Part shown: positions 8,276-16,370 of the stretch, in pieces
Numbering within the stretch: position 1 is the stretch's first letter
Layout: each line of letters opens with the position of its first letter
Source: Herbaspirillum sp. 3R11
GTDB taxonomy: Bacteria > Pseudomonadota > Gammaproteobacteria > Burkholderiales > Burkholderiaceae_D
DNA length: 64,000 nt
Direction: 5' to 3'
NCBI RefSeq assembly: GCF_004563925.1
Contig: NZ_SPNJ01000001.1
Span: 1,488,001-1,552,000, forward strand
Notes under the pieces: model-generated
Told to the model about the DNA's origin: nothing
What the model saw: only the letters and a program-made list of their open reading frames with translations
Databases searched by the model: none
Translations under genes and position numbers: made by a program

Positions 8276-9592
8276 ATGTCGTATACCCCAGCACAAGGCG
8301 TCGCCGCGTCGCCCGGCACCGATGTATCGTTTGAAGAAGCGACTTTTTCCAAAGTCACCTGGCGTCTGCTTCCGCTGCTTTTCCTCTGCTATGTTGCTTC
8401 TTACCTGGACCGCGTCAACGTCGGTTTCGCCAAGCTGCAAATGCTGCAGGACCTGAAGTTCAGTGAAACCGTGTACGGCCTCGGCGCCGGCATTTTCTTC
8501 ATTGGCTATTTCATCTTTGAAGTCCCCAGCAACATCATCCTGCACAAGGTCGGCGCACGGCTCTGGATCGCGCGCATCATGATCACCTGGGGCATCATTT
8601 CGGGCGCCATGATTTTCGTGACGACGCCGGAAATGTTCTACGTCATGCGCTTCCTGCTGGGCGTGGCCGAAGCCGGCTTCTTCCCTGGCGTGATCCTGTA
8701 CCTGACCTACTGGTATCCATCGCATCGCCGCGGCAAGATCACCGCGCTGTTCATGACCGGCATCGCCATCTCCGGCGTCATCGGCGGCCCGCTGTCAGGC
8801 TGGATCATGCATGCCTTCCCTGGCGTGCACGGCCTGACCGGCTGGCAATGGATGTTCATCATCGAAGCGATTCCTTCGCTGGTGCTGGGCGTGGTCGTGA
8901 TCTTCTACCTGAAGGACCGCATCCGCGACGCCGACTGGCTGAGCGAAGATGAAAAGCGCCTGCTGGAATCGCAGATCGCACAGGAACAGTCCGAGAAGAT
9001 CGAAGTCTCGCTGGGCCAGATGTTCGCCGACGGCAAGGTGTGGCTGAGCGCGATCATCTACTTCTGCTTCGTGATGGGCCTGTATGGCGTGAGCTTCTGG
9101 CTGCCGACCATCATCAAGACCACCGGTGTCACGGACCCGCTGAACATCGGCCTGCTGACTGCAATTCCTTACGCTGTCGCCGCCGTCGCGATGATCATGA
9201 TCGGCCGCAGCGCCGACCAGCATCGCGAGCGTCGATGGCACGTCGCCATCCCGGCGTTCCTGGGTTGTGTCGGTCTGCTGTTCAGCACCGTGTATGACCA
9301 CAACACGCTGCTGGCGATGGCTTCGCTGACATTGGCTGCGGTCGGTATCCTGACCACCCTGCCCTTGTTCTGGAGCCTGCCGACGGCGTTCCTGAGCGGC
9401 GCTGCTGCGGCTGCCGGTATCGCGCTGATCAACTCGCTGGGCAACCTGGCCGGTTTCGTCAGCCCTTACCTGGTCGGCTGGCTGAAAGACACCACCCAAA
9501 GCACCAACACCGGCATGTACGTGCTGGCGGCGTCATTGCTGCTGGGCGGACTGCTGACGTTGGCGGTGCCGGCCAAGCTGGTCAACAAGTAA
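8276..9592 (+). CDS. MFS transporter, anion:cation symporter family
   Basis: Twelve-helix major facilitator protein of 438 residues. The N-terminal half has 'CYVASYLDRVNVGFAKLQM', the classic ACS-family helix 1, and 'VAEAGFFPGVILYLTYWYPSHRRGKI' in helices 4-5. This family carries organic anions such as tartrate, glucarate, galactonate and phthalate with protons. The ATG has GGAGTGAG upstream. It follows the SDR-ALDH-SDR genes in the same direction and probably imports their substrate, supporting a sugar-acid or aromatic-acid pathway. A strong terminator follows. Confidence 0.88.
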   Translation: MSYTPAQGVAASPGTDVSFEEATFSKVTWRLLPLLFLCYVASYLDRVNVGFAKLQMLQDLKFSETVYGLGAGIFFIGYFIFEVPSNIILHKVGARLWIARIMITWGIISGAMIFVTTPEMFYVMRFLLGVAEAGFFPGVILYLTYWYPSHRRGKITALFMTGIAISGVIGGPLSGWIMHAFPGVHGLTGWQWMFIIEAIPSLVLGVVVIFYLKDRIRDADWLSEDEKRLLESQIAQEQSEKIEVSLGQMFADGKVWLSAIIYFCFVMGLYGVSFWLPTIIKTTGVTDPLNIGLLTAIPYAVAAVAMIMIGRSADQHRERRWHVAIPAFLGCVGLLFSTVYDHNTLLAMASLTLAAVGILTTLPLFWSLPTAFLSGAAAAAGIALINSLGNLAGFVSPYLVGWLKDTTQSTNTGMYVLAASLLLGGLLTLAVPAKLVNK

Positions 9593-9606
9593 GACGGCAT
9601 CCTCAA

Positions 9607-9647
9607 TAAAAAACGGCGGAGCCCGGAAGGGACTCCGCCGTTTTTTT
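9607..9647. terminator. Rho-independent terminator after the MFS gene
   Basis: Eight-bp stem CGGCGGAG/CTCCGCCG with flanking A-run and a 7-base T-run. It serves the MFS gene and also the convergent gene at 9669. Confidence 0.85.
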
Positions 9648-9668
9648 ATGCATCCGTTTTATGTTGCT

Positions 9669-10202
9669 TCAGCGCGCCAGCCGGCGCCAGATCGTATCCA
9701 GTACGTTGTTCAGTTCGGCGCCCTGTGCCTGGATCGCGCCCATGCCGTACTCCTTGCGCCGCACACCTGCGTCGAACAGCTCAAGCGCCCACACGGCATC
9801 CGTGGTGCGTTGAAGCGGCAAGGCCTCCGGCAGGCTCCAGACCGCATTCATCAGCGGCACGATGAGCGCCAGGTCGTCTTCGCTCAGTTGTATCGTGCGG
9901 CTTTGCACCAGCGCAGGCTTTTCGGTCGGACTCTTCAGTTGGGTAATGAAGCGCGTCATGCTGCGCCGGTCGAGATCGACCGCCGACCAATAGCCGACCG
10001 TCGTGCCGAATGCGCCCTGCGAAATGACCACGCCGCGTACCGGCGTCATCTCGGCGGGAACGGTGACTGCGCACTCACCGCAGACATGCGCCTTGACCGG
10101 GGCATAGGCCGGGACTTGAGCGAAAGCGTTGCCTGCCAGGAAGGCAAGCAATAAGACGTGACTACAGACGTGACTACGGATGCGGCTGGGCAATGTGCTC
10201 AT
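9669..10202 (-). CDS. Secreted hypothetical protein
   Basis: Protein of 177 residues with a likely signal peptide ending near '[10 protein letters not shown]'. The mature part is small, contains a CGEC pair near its start and no family I recognise. '[21 protein letters not shown]' looks helical. It is divergent from SelO, with about 160 bp between. Function unknown; periplasmic location is the only firm inference. Confidence 0.6.
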   Translation of the reverse strand: MSTLPSRIRSHVCSHVLLLAFLAGNAFAQVPAYAPVKAHVCGECAVTVPAEMTPVRGVVISQGAFGTTVGYWSAVDLDRRSMTRFITQLKSPTEKPALVQSRTIQLSEDDLALIVPLMNAVWSLPEALPLQRTTDAVWALELFDAGVRRKEYGMGAIQAQGAELNNVLDTIWRRLAR

Positions 10203-10364
10203 GATGGACGACTCGCGGTAAAGGTTTGGCGGGATGGTCTCACATCCTCCAAAGAAATGCCGGACGGAATACAGCCCGAACTGCGGCCCGAAACTGCAGC
10301 CTCATCCGATGGCCTGCCCGCTTCTCTGTCAAAATGGCGGATTCTTTTGTGCTGGCCCAAGTTC

Positions 10365-11861
10365 ATGAACGCACCCGTCATCCCGTCCGGCAATATCGAT
10401 CCCGTCGCGCTGCCCTTTGCCAATGCCTTTGCGGAATTGCCGCCGGCGTTCTTCACGCGCCTGCAACCGACGCCATTGCCGCAACCTTATCTGGTGGCCG
10501 TCAGCGAGGACGCCGCTGCGCTGATCGGCATCGATCCGGCGACGGCCGGCAACAAGGCCTTCATCGACGTCTTCACCGGCAACGTCATCGCGCAACACTC
10601 CAAACCATTGGCCGCCGTGTATTCCGGCCACCAGTTCGGCGTCTGGGCCGGGCAACTTGGCGATGGCCGCGCGATCCTGCTGGGCGACCTGCCGGCGCGT
10701 GACGGCGGCCGCATGGAGATCCAGCTCAAGGGCGCCGGGCAGACGCCCTATTCGCGCATGGGCGACGGCCGCGCCGTGCTGCGTTCGTCAATCCGCGAAT
10801 TCCTGTGTTCCGAAGCGATGGCCGGGCTCGGCATCCCGACCACGCGCGCGCTGAGCGTGACCGGATCGGATCAGCAAGTCCGGCGCGAGACGCTGGAAAC
10901 CACGGCGGTGGTCGCGCGCATGTCGCCCAGCTTCATCCGCTTCGGCTCGTTCGAACACTGGTATTACAACAAGCACCACGATGAACTGAAACTGCTGGCA
11001 GATACCGTCATCGCCAATTTCTATCCCGAATTGCTCGGTGCCGAGAATCCTTATCGCGCGCTGCTGGCCGAAGTCACGCGCCGTACTGCACACCTGATGG
11101 CGCACTGGCAGGCGGTCGGCTTCATGCACGGCGTGATGAACACCGACAACATGTCCATCCTCGGCCTGACGCTGGACTACGGTCCCTTCGGTTTCATGGA
11201 GGCCTTCGATGCGCGCCACATCTGCAACCACACCGATCAGCAGGGGCGCTATTCGTACCAGATGCAGCCGCGCATCGGCCAGTGGAACTGTTTTGCGCTC
11301 GGTCAGGCGCTGCTGCCGCTGATCGACAGCGTGGAAGAGACCGAAGCCGCGCTGGGGCAATACGAGGCCGAGTTCGCGGCAAAGAACGATGACTTGCTGC
11401 ATGCCAAACTCGGCCTGGCGACCCGTCAGGGCGACGACGACAAGCTGTTCGAATCCTTGTTCGCCATCCTGCAGGCCGGCCATGTCGATTTCACCTCGTT
11501 CTTCCGCCGCCTGAGCGATCTGCATGCGGCCGACAACGGCGGCGATGAACCATTGCGAGATCTGTTCATCGAACGAGCTTCCTTCGATGCCTGGGCCGAA
11601 CAATACCGCGCCCGCCTGCAACAGGAAAACAGCGTTGATGCCGCACGGAAACTTGCAATGGACGCAAGCAACCCCAAATACGTGCTACGGAATTACCTGG
11701 CGCAAGTCGCCATCGACAAGGCGCAGAACAAGGACTTCTCGGAAGTGGCCAAGCTGCAGGAAATCCTGCGCCGGCCTTTCGACGAGCAGCCGGAACACGA
11801 CAAGTACGCCGACCTGCCGCCGGACTGGGCCAGCCATCTGGAAGTCAGCTGCTCCTCGTGA
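10365..11861 (+). CDS. selO: Protein adenylyltransferase SelO (YdiU/UPF0061)
   Basis: Pseudokinase-fold enzyme of 498 residues that transfers AMP from ATP to Ser/Thr/Tyr of target proteins and aids oxidative-stress resistance. Conserved SelO blocks are all present: '[18 protein letters not shown]', '[22 protein letters not shown]', '[12 protein letters not shown]' (catalytic loop) and 'DYGPFGFM' (metal site). Bacterial forms lack the C-terminal selenocysteine of animal ones; here the protein ends 'EVSCSS' with a cysteine in that position. The ATG at 10365 matches the usual N-terminus; longer in-frame forms exist. It lies directly before MsrB, a linkage that fits redox defence. Confidence 0.9.
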   Translation: MNAPVIPSGNIDPVALPFANAFAELPPAFFTRLQPTPLPQPYLVAVSEDAAALIGIDPATAGNKAFIDVFTGNVIAQHSKPLAAVYSGHQFGVWAGQLGDGRAILLGDLPARDGGRMEIQLKGAGQTPYSRMGDGRAVLRSSIREFLCSEAMAGLGIPTTRALSVTGSDQQVRRETLETTAVVARMSPSFIRFGSFEHWYYNKHHDELKLLADTVIANFYPELLGAENPYRALLAEVTRRTAHLMAHWQAVGFMHGVMNTDNMSILGLTLDYGPFGFMEAFDARHICNHTDQQGRYSYQMQPRIGQWNCFALGQALLPLIDSVEETEAALGQYEAEFAAKNDDLLHAKLGLATRQGDDDKLFESLFAILQAGHVDFTSFFRRLSDLHAADNGGDEPLRDLFIERASFDAWAEQYRARLQQENSVDAARKLAMDASNPKYVLRNYLAQVAIDKAQNKDFSEVAKLQEILRRPFDEQPEHDKYADLPPDWASHLEVSCSS

Positions 11862-11946
11862 GCGTAAGATTGTCCGGCGTCTCGCGACCAAGCCATATGC
11901 ACCTCATTCAAAAATTTATTCATCACCCTTGCCAAGGAGCCACCCC

Positions 11947-12345
11947 ATGACCGCCAAAGTTCAAAAAACCGATGCCGAATGGCGCGCCCAACTGGATACC
12001 ATGGAATACCAGGTGACCCGCCATGCCGCCACCGAGCGCGCATTCACCGGTAAATTCTGGGATCATCACGAAGCCGGCATCTACACCTGCGTCTGCTGCA
12101 ATACGCCCTTGTTCGCCTCCGATACCAAGTTCGACTCGGGTTGCGGCTGGCCCAGCTATTTCAAGGCGCTCGACCCGGCCAACGTGCGCGAGATCGTCGA
12201 CAAGAGCCATGGCATGATCCGTACCGAAATCGTCTGCAACGTCTGCGATGCGCATCTGGGACATGTGTTCCCCGACGGCCCGCCGCCGACCGGCTTGCGC
12301 TATTGCATCAATTCGGCTTCATTGCGCTTTGATCCGGCCACCTGA
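11947..12345 (+). CDS. msrB: Peptide-methionine (R)-S-oxide reductase MsrB
   Basis: Repairs methionine-R-sulfoxide in oxidised proteins. The 132-residue length is usual. Two CxxC pairs (CVCC near residue 47 and CNVC) bind structural zinc, and the catalytic cysteine is Cys120 in 'RYCINSASL'. Ribosome-binding site AAGGAG lies 8 bases before the ATG. It follows SelO by 85 bp and probably shares its transcript. Confidence 0.93.
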   Translation: MTAKVQKTDAEWRAQLDTMEYQVTRHAATERAFTGKFWDHHEAGIYTCVCCNTPLFASDTKFDSGCGWPSYFKALDPANVREIVDKSHGMIRTEIVCNVCDAHLGHVFPDGPPPTGLRYCINSASLRFDPAT

Positions 12346-12408
12346 TAAGCTGCGGGTCTGTACTGGCCTGCACTATCCGCTCACCACCTTTTAAAAAGAA
12401 CCAAGCAC

Positions 12409-13029
12409 ATGAAGTTCCTGTTCGACCTCTTTCCCGTCATCCTCTTCTTTGGCGTATTCAAATGGGGGGAAGGCCATGCCGACGCCGCCCAGGGCCTGGT
12501 GTCGCAATACCTGTCCGGCGTGATGTCCGGCGGCACGGCAACGGCCACGCTGGCGCCGATCCTGCTGGCTACGGCGGTCGCCATCGTCGCCTCGCTGGCG
12601 CAGATCGGTTACCTGCTGGCGCGCCGCAAGAAGGTCGACGGCATGCTGTGGGTCTCGCTGGCCATCATCGTGGTATTCGGCGGCGCCACCATCTACTTCC
12701 GCGACGATACCTTCATCAAGTGGAAGCCGACCATCCTGTACTGGTGCTTCGCGGTTGCCTTGCTGGTCAGCCAAATCTTCTTCAAAAAGAATCTGATCCG
12801 CACAACGATGGAAAAACAGGTTTCCCTGCCTGAACCGGTGTGGGTCAAGCTGAACCTGGCGTGGTCGGTATTCTTCGTCGCGATGGGCTTGCTCAATCTG
12901 TACGTGGCGTTCAATTACACGCTCGACGTCTGGGTCAATTTCAAGATGTTCGGCAGCATGGGGCTAATGTTCGCTTTCATCATCGCGCAGAGCGTGTTCC
13001 TGTCGAAATACATGAAGGACGCCGAATGA
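12409..13029 (+). CDS. yciB: Inner-membrane septation protein A (YciB)
   Basis: Polytopic membrane protein of 206 residues with five or six helices, starting with '[18 protein letters not shown]', the hallmark of YciB/IspA. It is required for normal cell division and envelope maintenance in several Gram-negatives. Its stop overlaps the next start (ATGA at 13026), so it is translationally coupled to the BolA gene. Confidence 0.9.
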   Translation: MKFLFDLFPVILFFGVFKWGEGHADAAQGLVSQYLSGVMSGGTATATLAPILLATAVAIVASLAQIGYLLARRKKVDGMLWVSLAIIVVFGGATIYFRDDTFIKWKPTILYWCFAVALLVSQIFFKKNLIRTTMEKQVSLPEPVWVKLNLAWSVFFVAMGLLNLYVAFNYTLDVWVNFKMFGSMGLMFAFIIAQSVFLSKYMKDAE

Positions 13030-13301
13030 GCGCGCGACCGGATGTCATCCGCGAACGGCTGCTTGCCGCCTTCACGCCGAGCGAGTGTCTGGTGGAAGAC
13101 GAATCGGCCCTGCATGCCGGTCATGCGGGCGCTGCGTCGGGCGGCGGGCACTATCGCGTACGCCTGATTTCAGCCGCTTTTGAGGGGAAAAATCGTTTAA
13201 TTCGGCATCGGCTGGTGTATGATTGCCTGGCTGACATGATGCACAAGGATATACACGCACTGGCCATCACGGCTATCGCACCATCAGAAATAGCGAACTA
13301 A
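13026..13301 (+). CDS. BolA-family protein
   Basis: Small BolA/IbaG-type protein of 91 residues. The BolA fold is visible ('[21 protein letters not shown]', '[30 protein letters not shown]', '[12 protein letters not shown]'). These proteins pair with monothiol glutaredoxins in Fe-S cluster handling or act in envelope stress. It carries a conserved His in 'LIRHRLV' but not the invariant Cys of the BolA2 type. The start overlaps the YciB stop by 4 bases. The YciB-BolA-PpiC order is common in beta-proteobacteria. Confidence 0.88.
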   Translation: MSARPDVIRERLLAAFTPSECLVEDESALHAGHAGAASGGGHYRVRLISAAFEGKNRLIRHRLVYDCLADMMHKDIHALAITAIAPSEIAN

Positions 13302-13387
13302 CAAGACTATCCCCCCTCTTATATCTCTCAATTCCTAGCTTGTTAGCTATTAGTTACCTTATTACCTCCATTTTTTAGGATTCGATA

Positions 13388-14164
13388 ATGACATTCAAAC
13401 CTGCTCGTTTGCTGGTACTGCTGTTTGCAGCCGCTGCTCTGCCTGTCATGGCGCAAAACCTGGCCGTCGTGAACGGCAAGTCCATCCCATCGTCGCGTGC
13501 CGACGCCATGGTCAAGCAAATGACTGCACAAGGTCAGCCTGACAGCCCGCAACTGCGCGGCGCCGTCAAGGAAGAGCTGATCAACCGCGAAATCCTGATG
13601 CAGGAAGCCGACAAGCAAGGCCTGAGCAACAACGCCGACGTCAAGAACCAGCTTGAACTGGCGCGCCAGGGCATCGTCATCCGCGCGCTGATCGGCGACT
13701 ACCTGAAGAAGCATCCGGTTGCAGACGCCGACATCAAGGCTGAGTACGACAAGTTCAAGGCGCAAGCCGGCGACAAGGAATACCACGCTCGCCACATCCT
13801 GGTCGACAAGGAAGAAGACGCGAAGGCAATCATCGCCAAGCTGAAGGCCGGCACCAAGTTTGAAGACTTGGCCAAGCAATCGAAGGACACCGGTTCCGCA
13901 GCCAACGGCGGCGATCTGGACTGGGCCACGCCTGCTTCGTTCGTGAAGCCGTTCTCCGACGCCATGGTTGCACTGAAGAAGGGTGAAGTCACCGACACAC
14001 CGGTCAAGACCCAATTCGGTTACCACGTGATCAAGCTGGAAGACACACGTCCGGCCAAGGTCCCGACCCTGGAAGAAGTGAAGCCGCAAATCGCCGAAGC
14101 GCTGCAACAGAAGAAGCTGCAGGCTTATCAGGAAGAACTGCGCAAGAAAGCCAAGGTTCAATAA
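13388..14164 (+). CDS. Periplasmic peptidyl-prolyl cis-trans isomerase, parvulin type
   Basis: Exported foldase of 258 residues. Signal peptide to about residue 21 (ends PVMA|QNL), a SurA-like helical N-domain, then a single rotamase domain at about residues 130-225 ('HARHILVDKEEDAKAIIAKLKAG', 'GGDLDWATPASFVKPFSDAM', 'TQFGYHVIKLED'). A charged C-terminal helix closes it. Lysine-rich and probably highly expressed. It has its own long AT-rich leader with 8-bp inverted repeats (CTAACAAG at 13298, CTTGTTAG at 13339), so it is not simply read through from BolA. Confidence 0.9.
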   Translation: MTFKPARLLVLLFAAAALPVMAQNLAVVNGKSIPSSRADAMVKQMTAQGQPDSPQLRGAVKEELINREILMQEADKQGLSNNADVKNQLELARQGIVIRALIGDYLKKHPVADADIKAEYDKFKAQAGDKEYHARHILVDKEEDAKAIIAKLKAGTKFEDLAKQSKDTGSAANGGDLDWATPASFVKPFSDAMVALKKGEVTDTPVKTQFGYHVIKLEDTRPAKVPTLEEVKPQIAEALQQKKLQAYQEELRKKAKVQ

Positions 14165-14218
14165 GACTCAGTAGTACCTCGCATCATCTCGCGGCGCGCG
14201 CAAGCGTTCCGCGGACCG

Positions 14219-14257
14219 AAAAAACGCCCCAGCCGGAAACGGTTTGGGCGTTTTTTT
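14219..14257 (+). terminator. Rho-independent terminator of the PpiC gene
   Basis: GC stem (ACGCCC with GGGCGT, plus internal pairing) flanked by an A-run and a 7-base T-run. Confidence 0.85.
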
Positions 14258-14261
14258 AATT

Positions 14262-14595
14262 TTAAGGCCTTGTTTTTTGATTTCTACAAAAAATGATGGC
14301 TCATGCGTAAAAAACCAAAAAAAATCATCATCCGTGCGCGAAACACGCATTTCAGTCAATACGGATGAGGAAATTATTTACGCATTTACCGAAAAACGAC
14401 AAAAATCGCCATCACCGCCGATTTCCTTTTTCAGCCGAAAAACGTCCTGATATTCTTGCGCCTTGCCCCTATCCGGGCGACGCCGCGCACCAACATTCAA
14501 AAGCAAGCGCGACGATGAACGGCAGGAAGCCGACGCTACACGATACTGTTCGCGCTCCCTGCCATCCATAACAAATGCAAGTTCAGGAGATATCA
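14262..14595 (+). promoter_or_regulatory. Long AT-rich control region of the porin gene with nested inverted repeats
   Basis: No coding frame here looks real. An outer inverted repeat (ATGCGTAAA at 14303-14311, TTTACGCAT at 14377-14385) encloses an inner one (TCATCCGT at 14328-14335, ACGGATGA at 14361-14368), together an 83-base nested palindrome. It may be a regulator site pair or a structured leader. The rest is unremarkable. Confidence 0.4.
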
Positions 14596-15714
14596 ATGAA
14601 AAAAACTTACCTGGCCCTGGCTATTGCAGGTCTGACCTGCACCAGCGCCTTCGCACAGTCCAACGTCACCATCTACGGTATCGTCGACACCAGCATCCAC
14701 TACCTCAGCAACGCCAATGCCCAGGGCAACAGCAACGTTCGCGTGGATAACGGCGCGATTGCCAATAGCCGTATCGGCTTCAAGGGCACCGAAGATCTGG
14801 GCGGCGGCCTGAAAGCCATGTTCCAGCTGGAAAACGGCTTCAGCAGCGATAACGGCGCGATGCTGCAAGGCGGCTCCCTGTTCGGCCGCCAATCCTGGGT
14901 TGGTCTGCAAGGCAGTCTCGGCAAGATCCGTGTGGGTCGTCAGAACACCCCGCTGTTCGATCTGCTGGCCGATCATTTCGACCCGCTGACCGTGGGCAAC
15001 TATGCCAGCAACTCCTGGCTGCCGGCCGCCGGCACCCTGATTCGCACTCCCAACATGCTGCGCTATGACAACGACTTCGGTCCGGTGTCGGCTTCGGTCA
15101 GCTGGGCGTTCGGTGAGCAGGCCGGCTCGCTGCGCACAGGTAGCCAGTTCAGCAGCGCCTTGCGTTATACCGTCGGCGGCTTCGCGATCGGCGGCGGCTA
15201 CCAGCAAACCGTGAGCGCCACCAATTCCAGCTACAAGGACAAGGTCTGGAACCTGTCGGCGTCCTATGACTTCGGCCCTGCCAAGGTATTCGGCGGCTGG
15301 TTCAACATCAAGGACCAAACCGGCTCGACCGGCGCCTACATGGCTGCCGACAGCGATATCAGCACCGGCTGGACCACCGCGTCGACCGTCACCGCGACTG
15401 CCGGCAACCAGCGCAAGGACAATGGCTTCTTCCTGGGCAGCAGCTACAAGGCCACCAGCGCCCTGACCCTGACGGGCGCGTTCTACTACGACAAGAGCAA
15501 GAACGTGTCTTACACCACGTTGGGTAACGTCGGCGACGGCAAGCGTTATGCCGTGGTCGGCTGGGCCGACTATGCACTGTCCAAGCGTACCCAGCTGTAC
15601 ACCACGATCGATTACAACAAGGCCAGGGACGCTGCCGTGTACGAGGTGACCAACTCGCCATCGGGCAAGAACAGCCTGACCACCGTCGGCGTTGGTATCC
15701 GTCACATTTTCTAA
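14596..15714 (+). CDS. Outer-membrane porin, Burkholderiales 16-strand type
   Basis: General diffusion porin of 372 residues. Signal peptide 'MKKTYLALAIAGLTCTSAFA|QSNVTIYG', then the family's first strand and the tell-tale 'GSRIGFKGTEDLGGG'-type block (here 'NSRIGFKGTEDLGGGLKAMF'). Constriction-loop and alternating-strand pattern continue to the terminal Phe ('GVGIRHIF'), the signal for BAM insertion. Ribosome-binding site AGGAGA lies 9 bases upstream. Trimeric, non-specific uptake of small hydrophilic solutes. Monocistronic with two hairpins after it. Confidence 0.92.
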   Translation: MKKTYLALAIAGLTCTSAFAQSNVTIYGIVDTSIHYLSNANAQGNSNVRVDNGAIANSRIGFKGTEDLGGGLKAMFQLENGFSSDNGAMLQGGSLFGRQSWVGLQGSLGKIRVGRQNTPLFDLLADHFDPLTVGNYASNSWLPAAGTLIRTPNMLRYDNDFGPVSASVSWAFGEQAGSLRTGSQFSSALRYTVGGFAIGGGYQQTVSATNSSYKDKVWNLSASYDFGPAKVFGGWFNIKDQTGSTGAYMAADSDISTGWTTASTVTATAGNQRKDNGFFLGSSYKATSALTLTGAFYYDKSKNVSYTTLGNVGDGKRYAVVGWADYALSKRTQLYTTIDYNKARDAAVYEVTNSPSGKNSLTTVGVGIRHIF

Positions 15715-15740
15715 GCTGATTTCATCGCTTGGAGGTGGTG

Positions 15741-15806
15741 GCATCGACAAGCCCGCTTTGTCGATGCCTGCCAAAAACGCAGACCCGCAAGTGTCTGCGT
15801 TTTTTT
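15741..15806 (+). terminator. Double-hairpin terminator of the porin gene
   Basis: A perfect 10-bp stem (15741-15750 with 15758-15767) is followed by a 7-bp stem CGCAGAC/GTCTGCG (15778-15799) with a 7-base T-run. The first may protect the message 3' end, the second terminates. Confidence 0.85.
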
Positions 15807-15960
15807 ATGGCGGCAGGGTAAGCCCTTGCCCTCCCCCTCATTGATTTTGCAGCCGACGCTCGTATTTGTTGTTGATATGCGCGGCTTTGTCACACGCCGG
15901 CAAACCTGGCTGCGGGATGCGGGTCATACGACTCCATCAATCTTCCACAGGTATGCGCTC

Positions 15961-16281
15961 ATGTCCGCCAATGACTGGTCCCCCATCGAATTGTTCAACA
16001 CGGGAATATGCATTCTCGTCCTCCTTTACAGCCTGCTCTTTTCCAGCTGGCAAGCTTGCAAAGGCAAGAGCTGGATCTGGTTCTGGCGCACGTGTGCGTT
16101 GCTGATCGGGAGCGGTATCGTCATCGCGCTTTACAGCGACCGGCCTGCCGCCGACTACACGGCTGAAATGCCCAAGGAGTTCGCCATCGGTGTTGTGATC
16201 ATGCTGACAGGCATCGTCTTCACCTTGTCGGGAAGCTTGCTCAAGTTGTTCGCCATGCTGCGCAAACGTCATGCGGCATGA
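15961..16281 (+). CDS. Small hypothetical membrane protein
   Basis: Protein of 106 residues with three predicted membrane helices (about residues 10-30, 43-60 and 75-97) and a basic C-terminus (LRKRHAA). I do not recognise a family. The ATG at 15961 starts directly before the first helix; a longer frame from 15826 would add a non-membrane leader of low plausibility. It is convergent with purL and shares its terminator. Confidence 0.5.
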   Translation: MSANDWSPIELFNTGICILVLLYSLLFSSWQACKGKSWIWFWRTCALLIGSGIVIALYSDRPAADYTAEMPKEFAIGVVIMLTGIVFTLSGSLLKLFAMLRKRHAA

Positions 16282-16317
16282 GATTCAGCCATCTTTCCGC
16301 CGGGCGCAATCCGGCAT

Positions 16318-16347
16318 AAAAAAAGCCATGGAAATCCATGGCTTTTT
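16318..16347. terminator. Bidirectional terminator between purL and the small membrane protein gene
   Basis: Seven-bp stem GCCATGG/CCATGGC with A-run before and T-run after, so it works in both directions. Confidence 0.85.
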
Positions 16348-16370
16348 CACGACTGCTGCAAGGAGATGGA

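Noticed and set aside
14244-14450. 68-codon frame in the porin leader
   Set aside because: Overlaps the PpiC terminator and the nested repeats; no ribosome-binding site.
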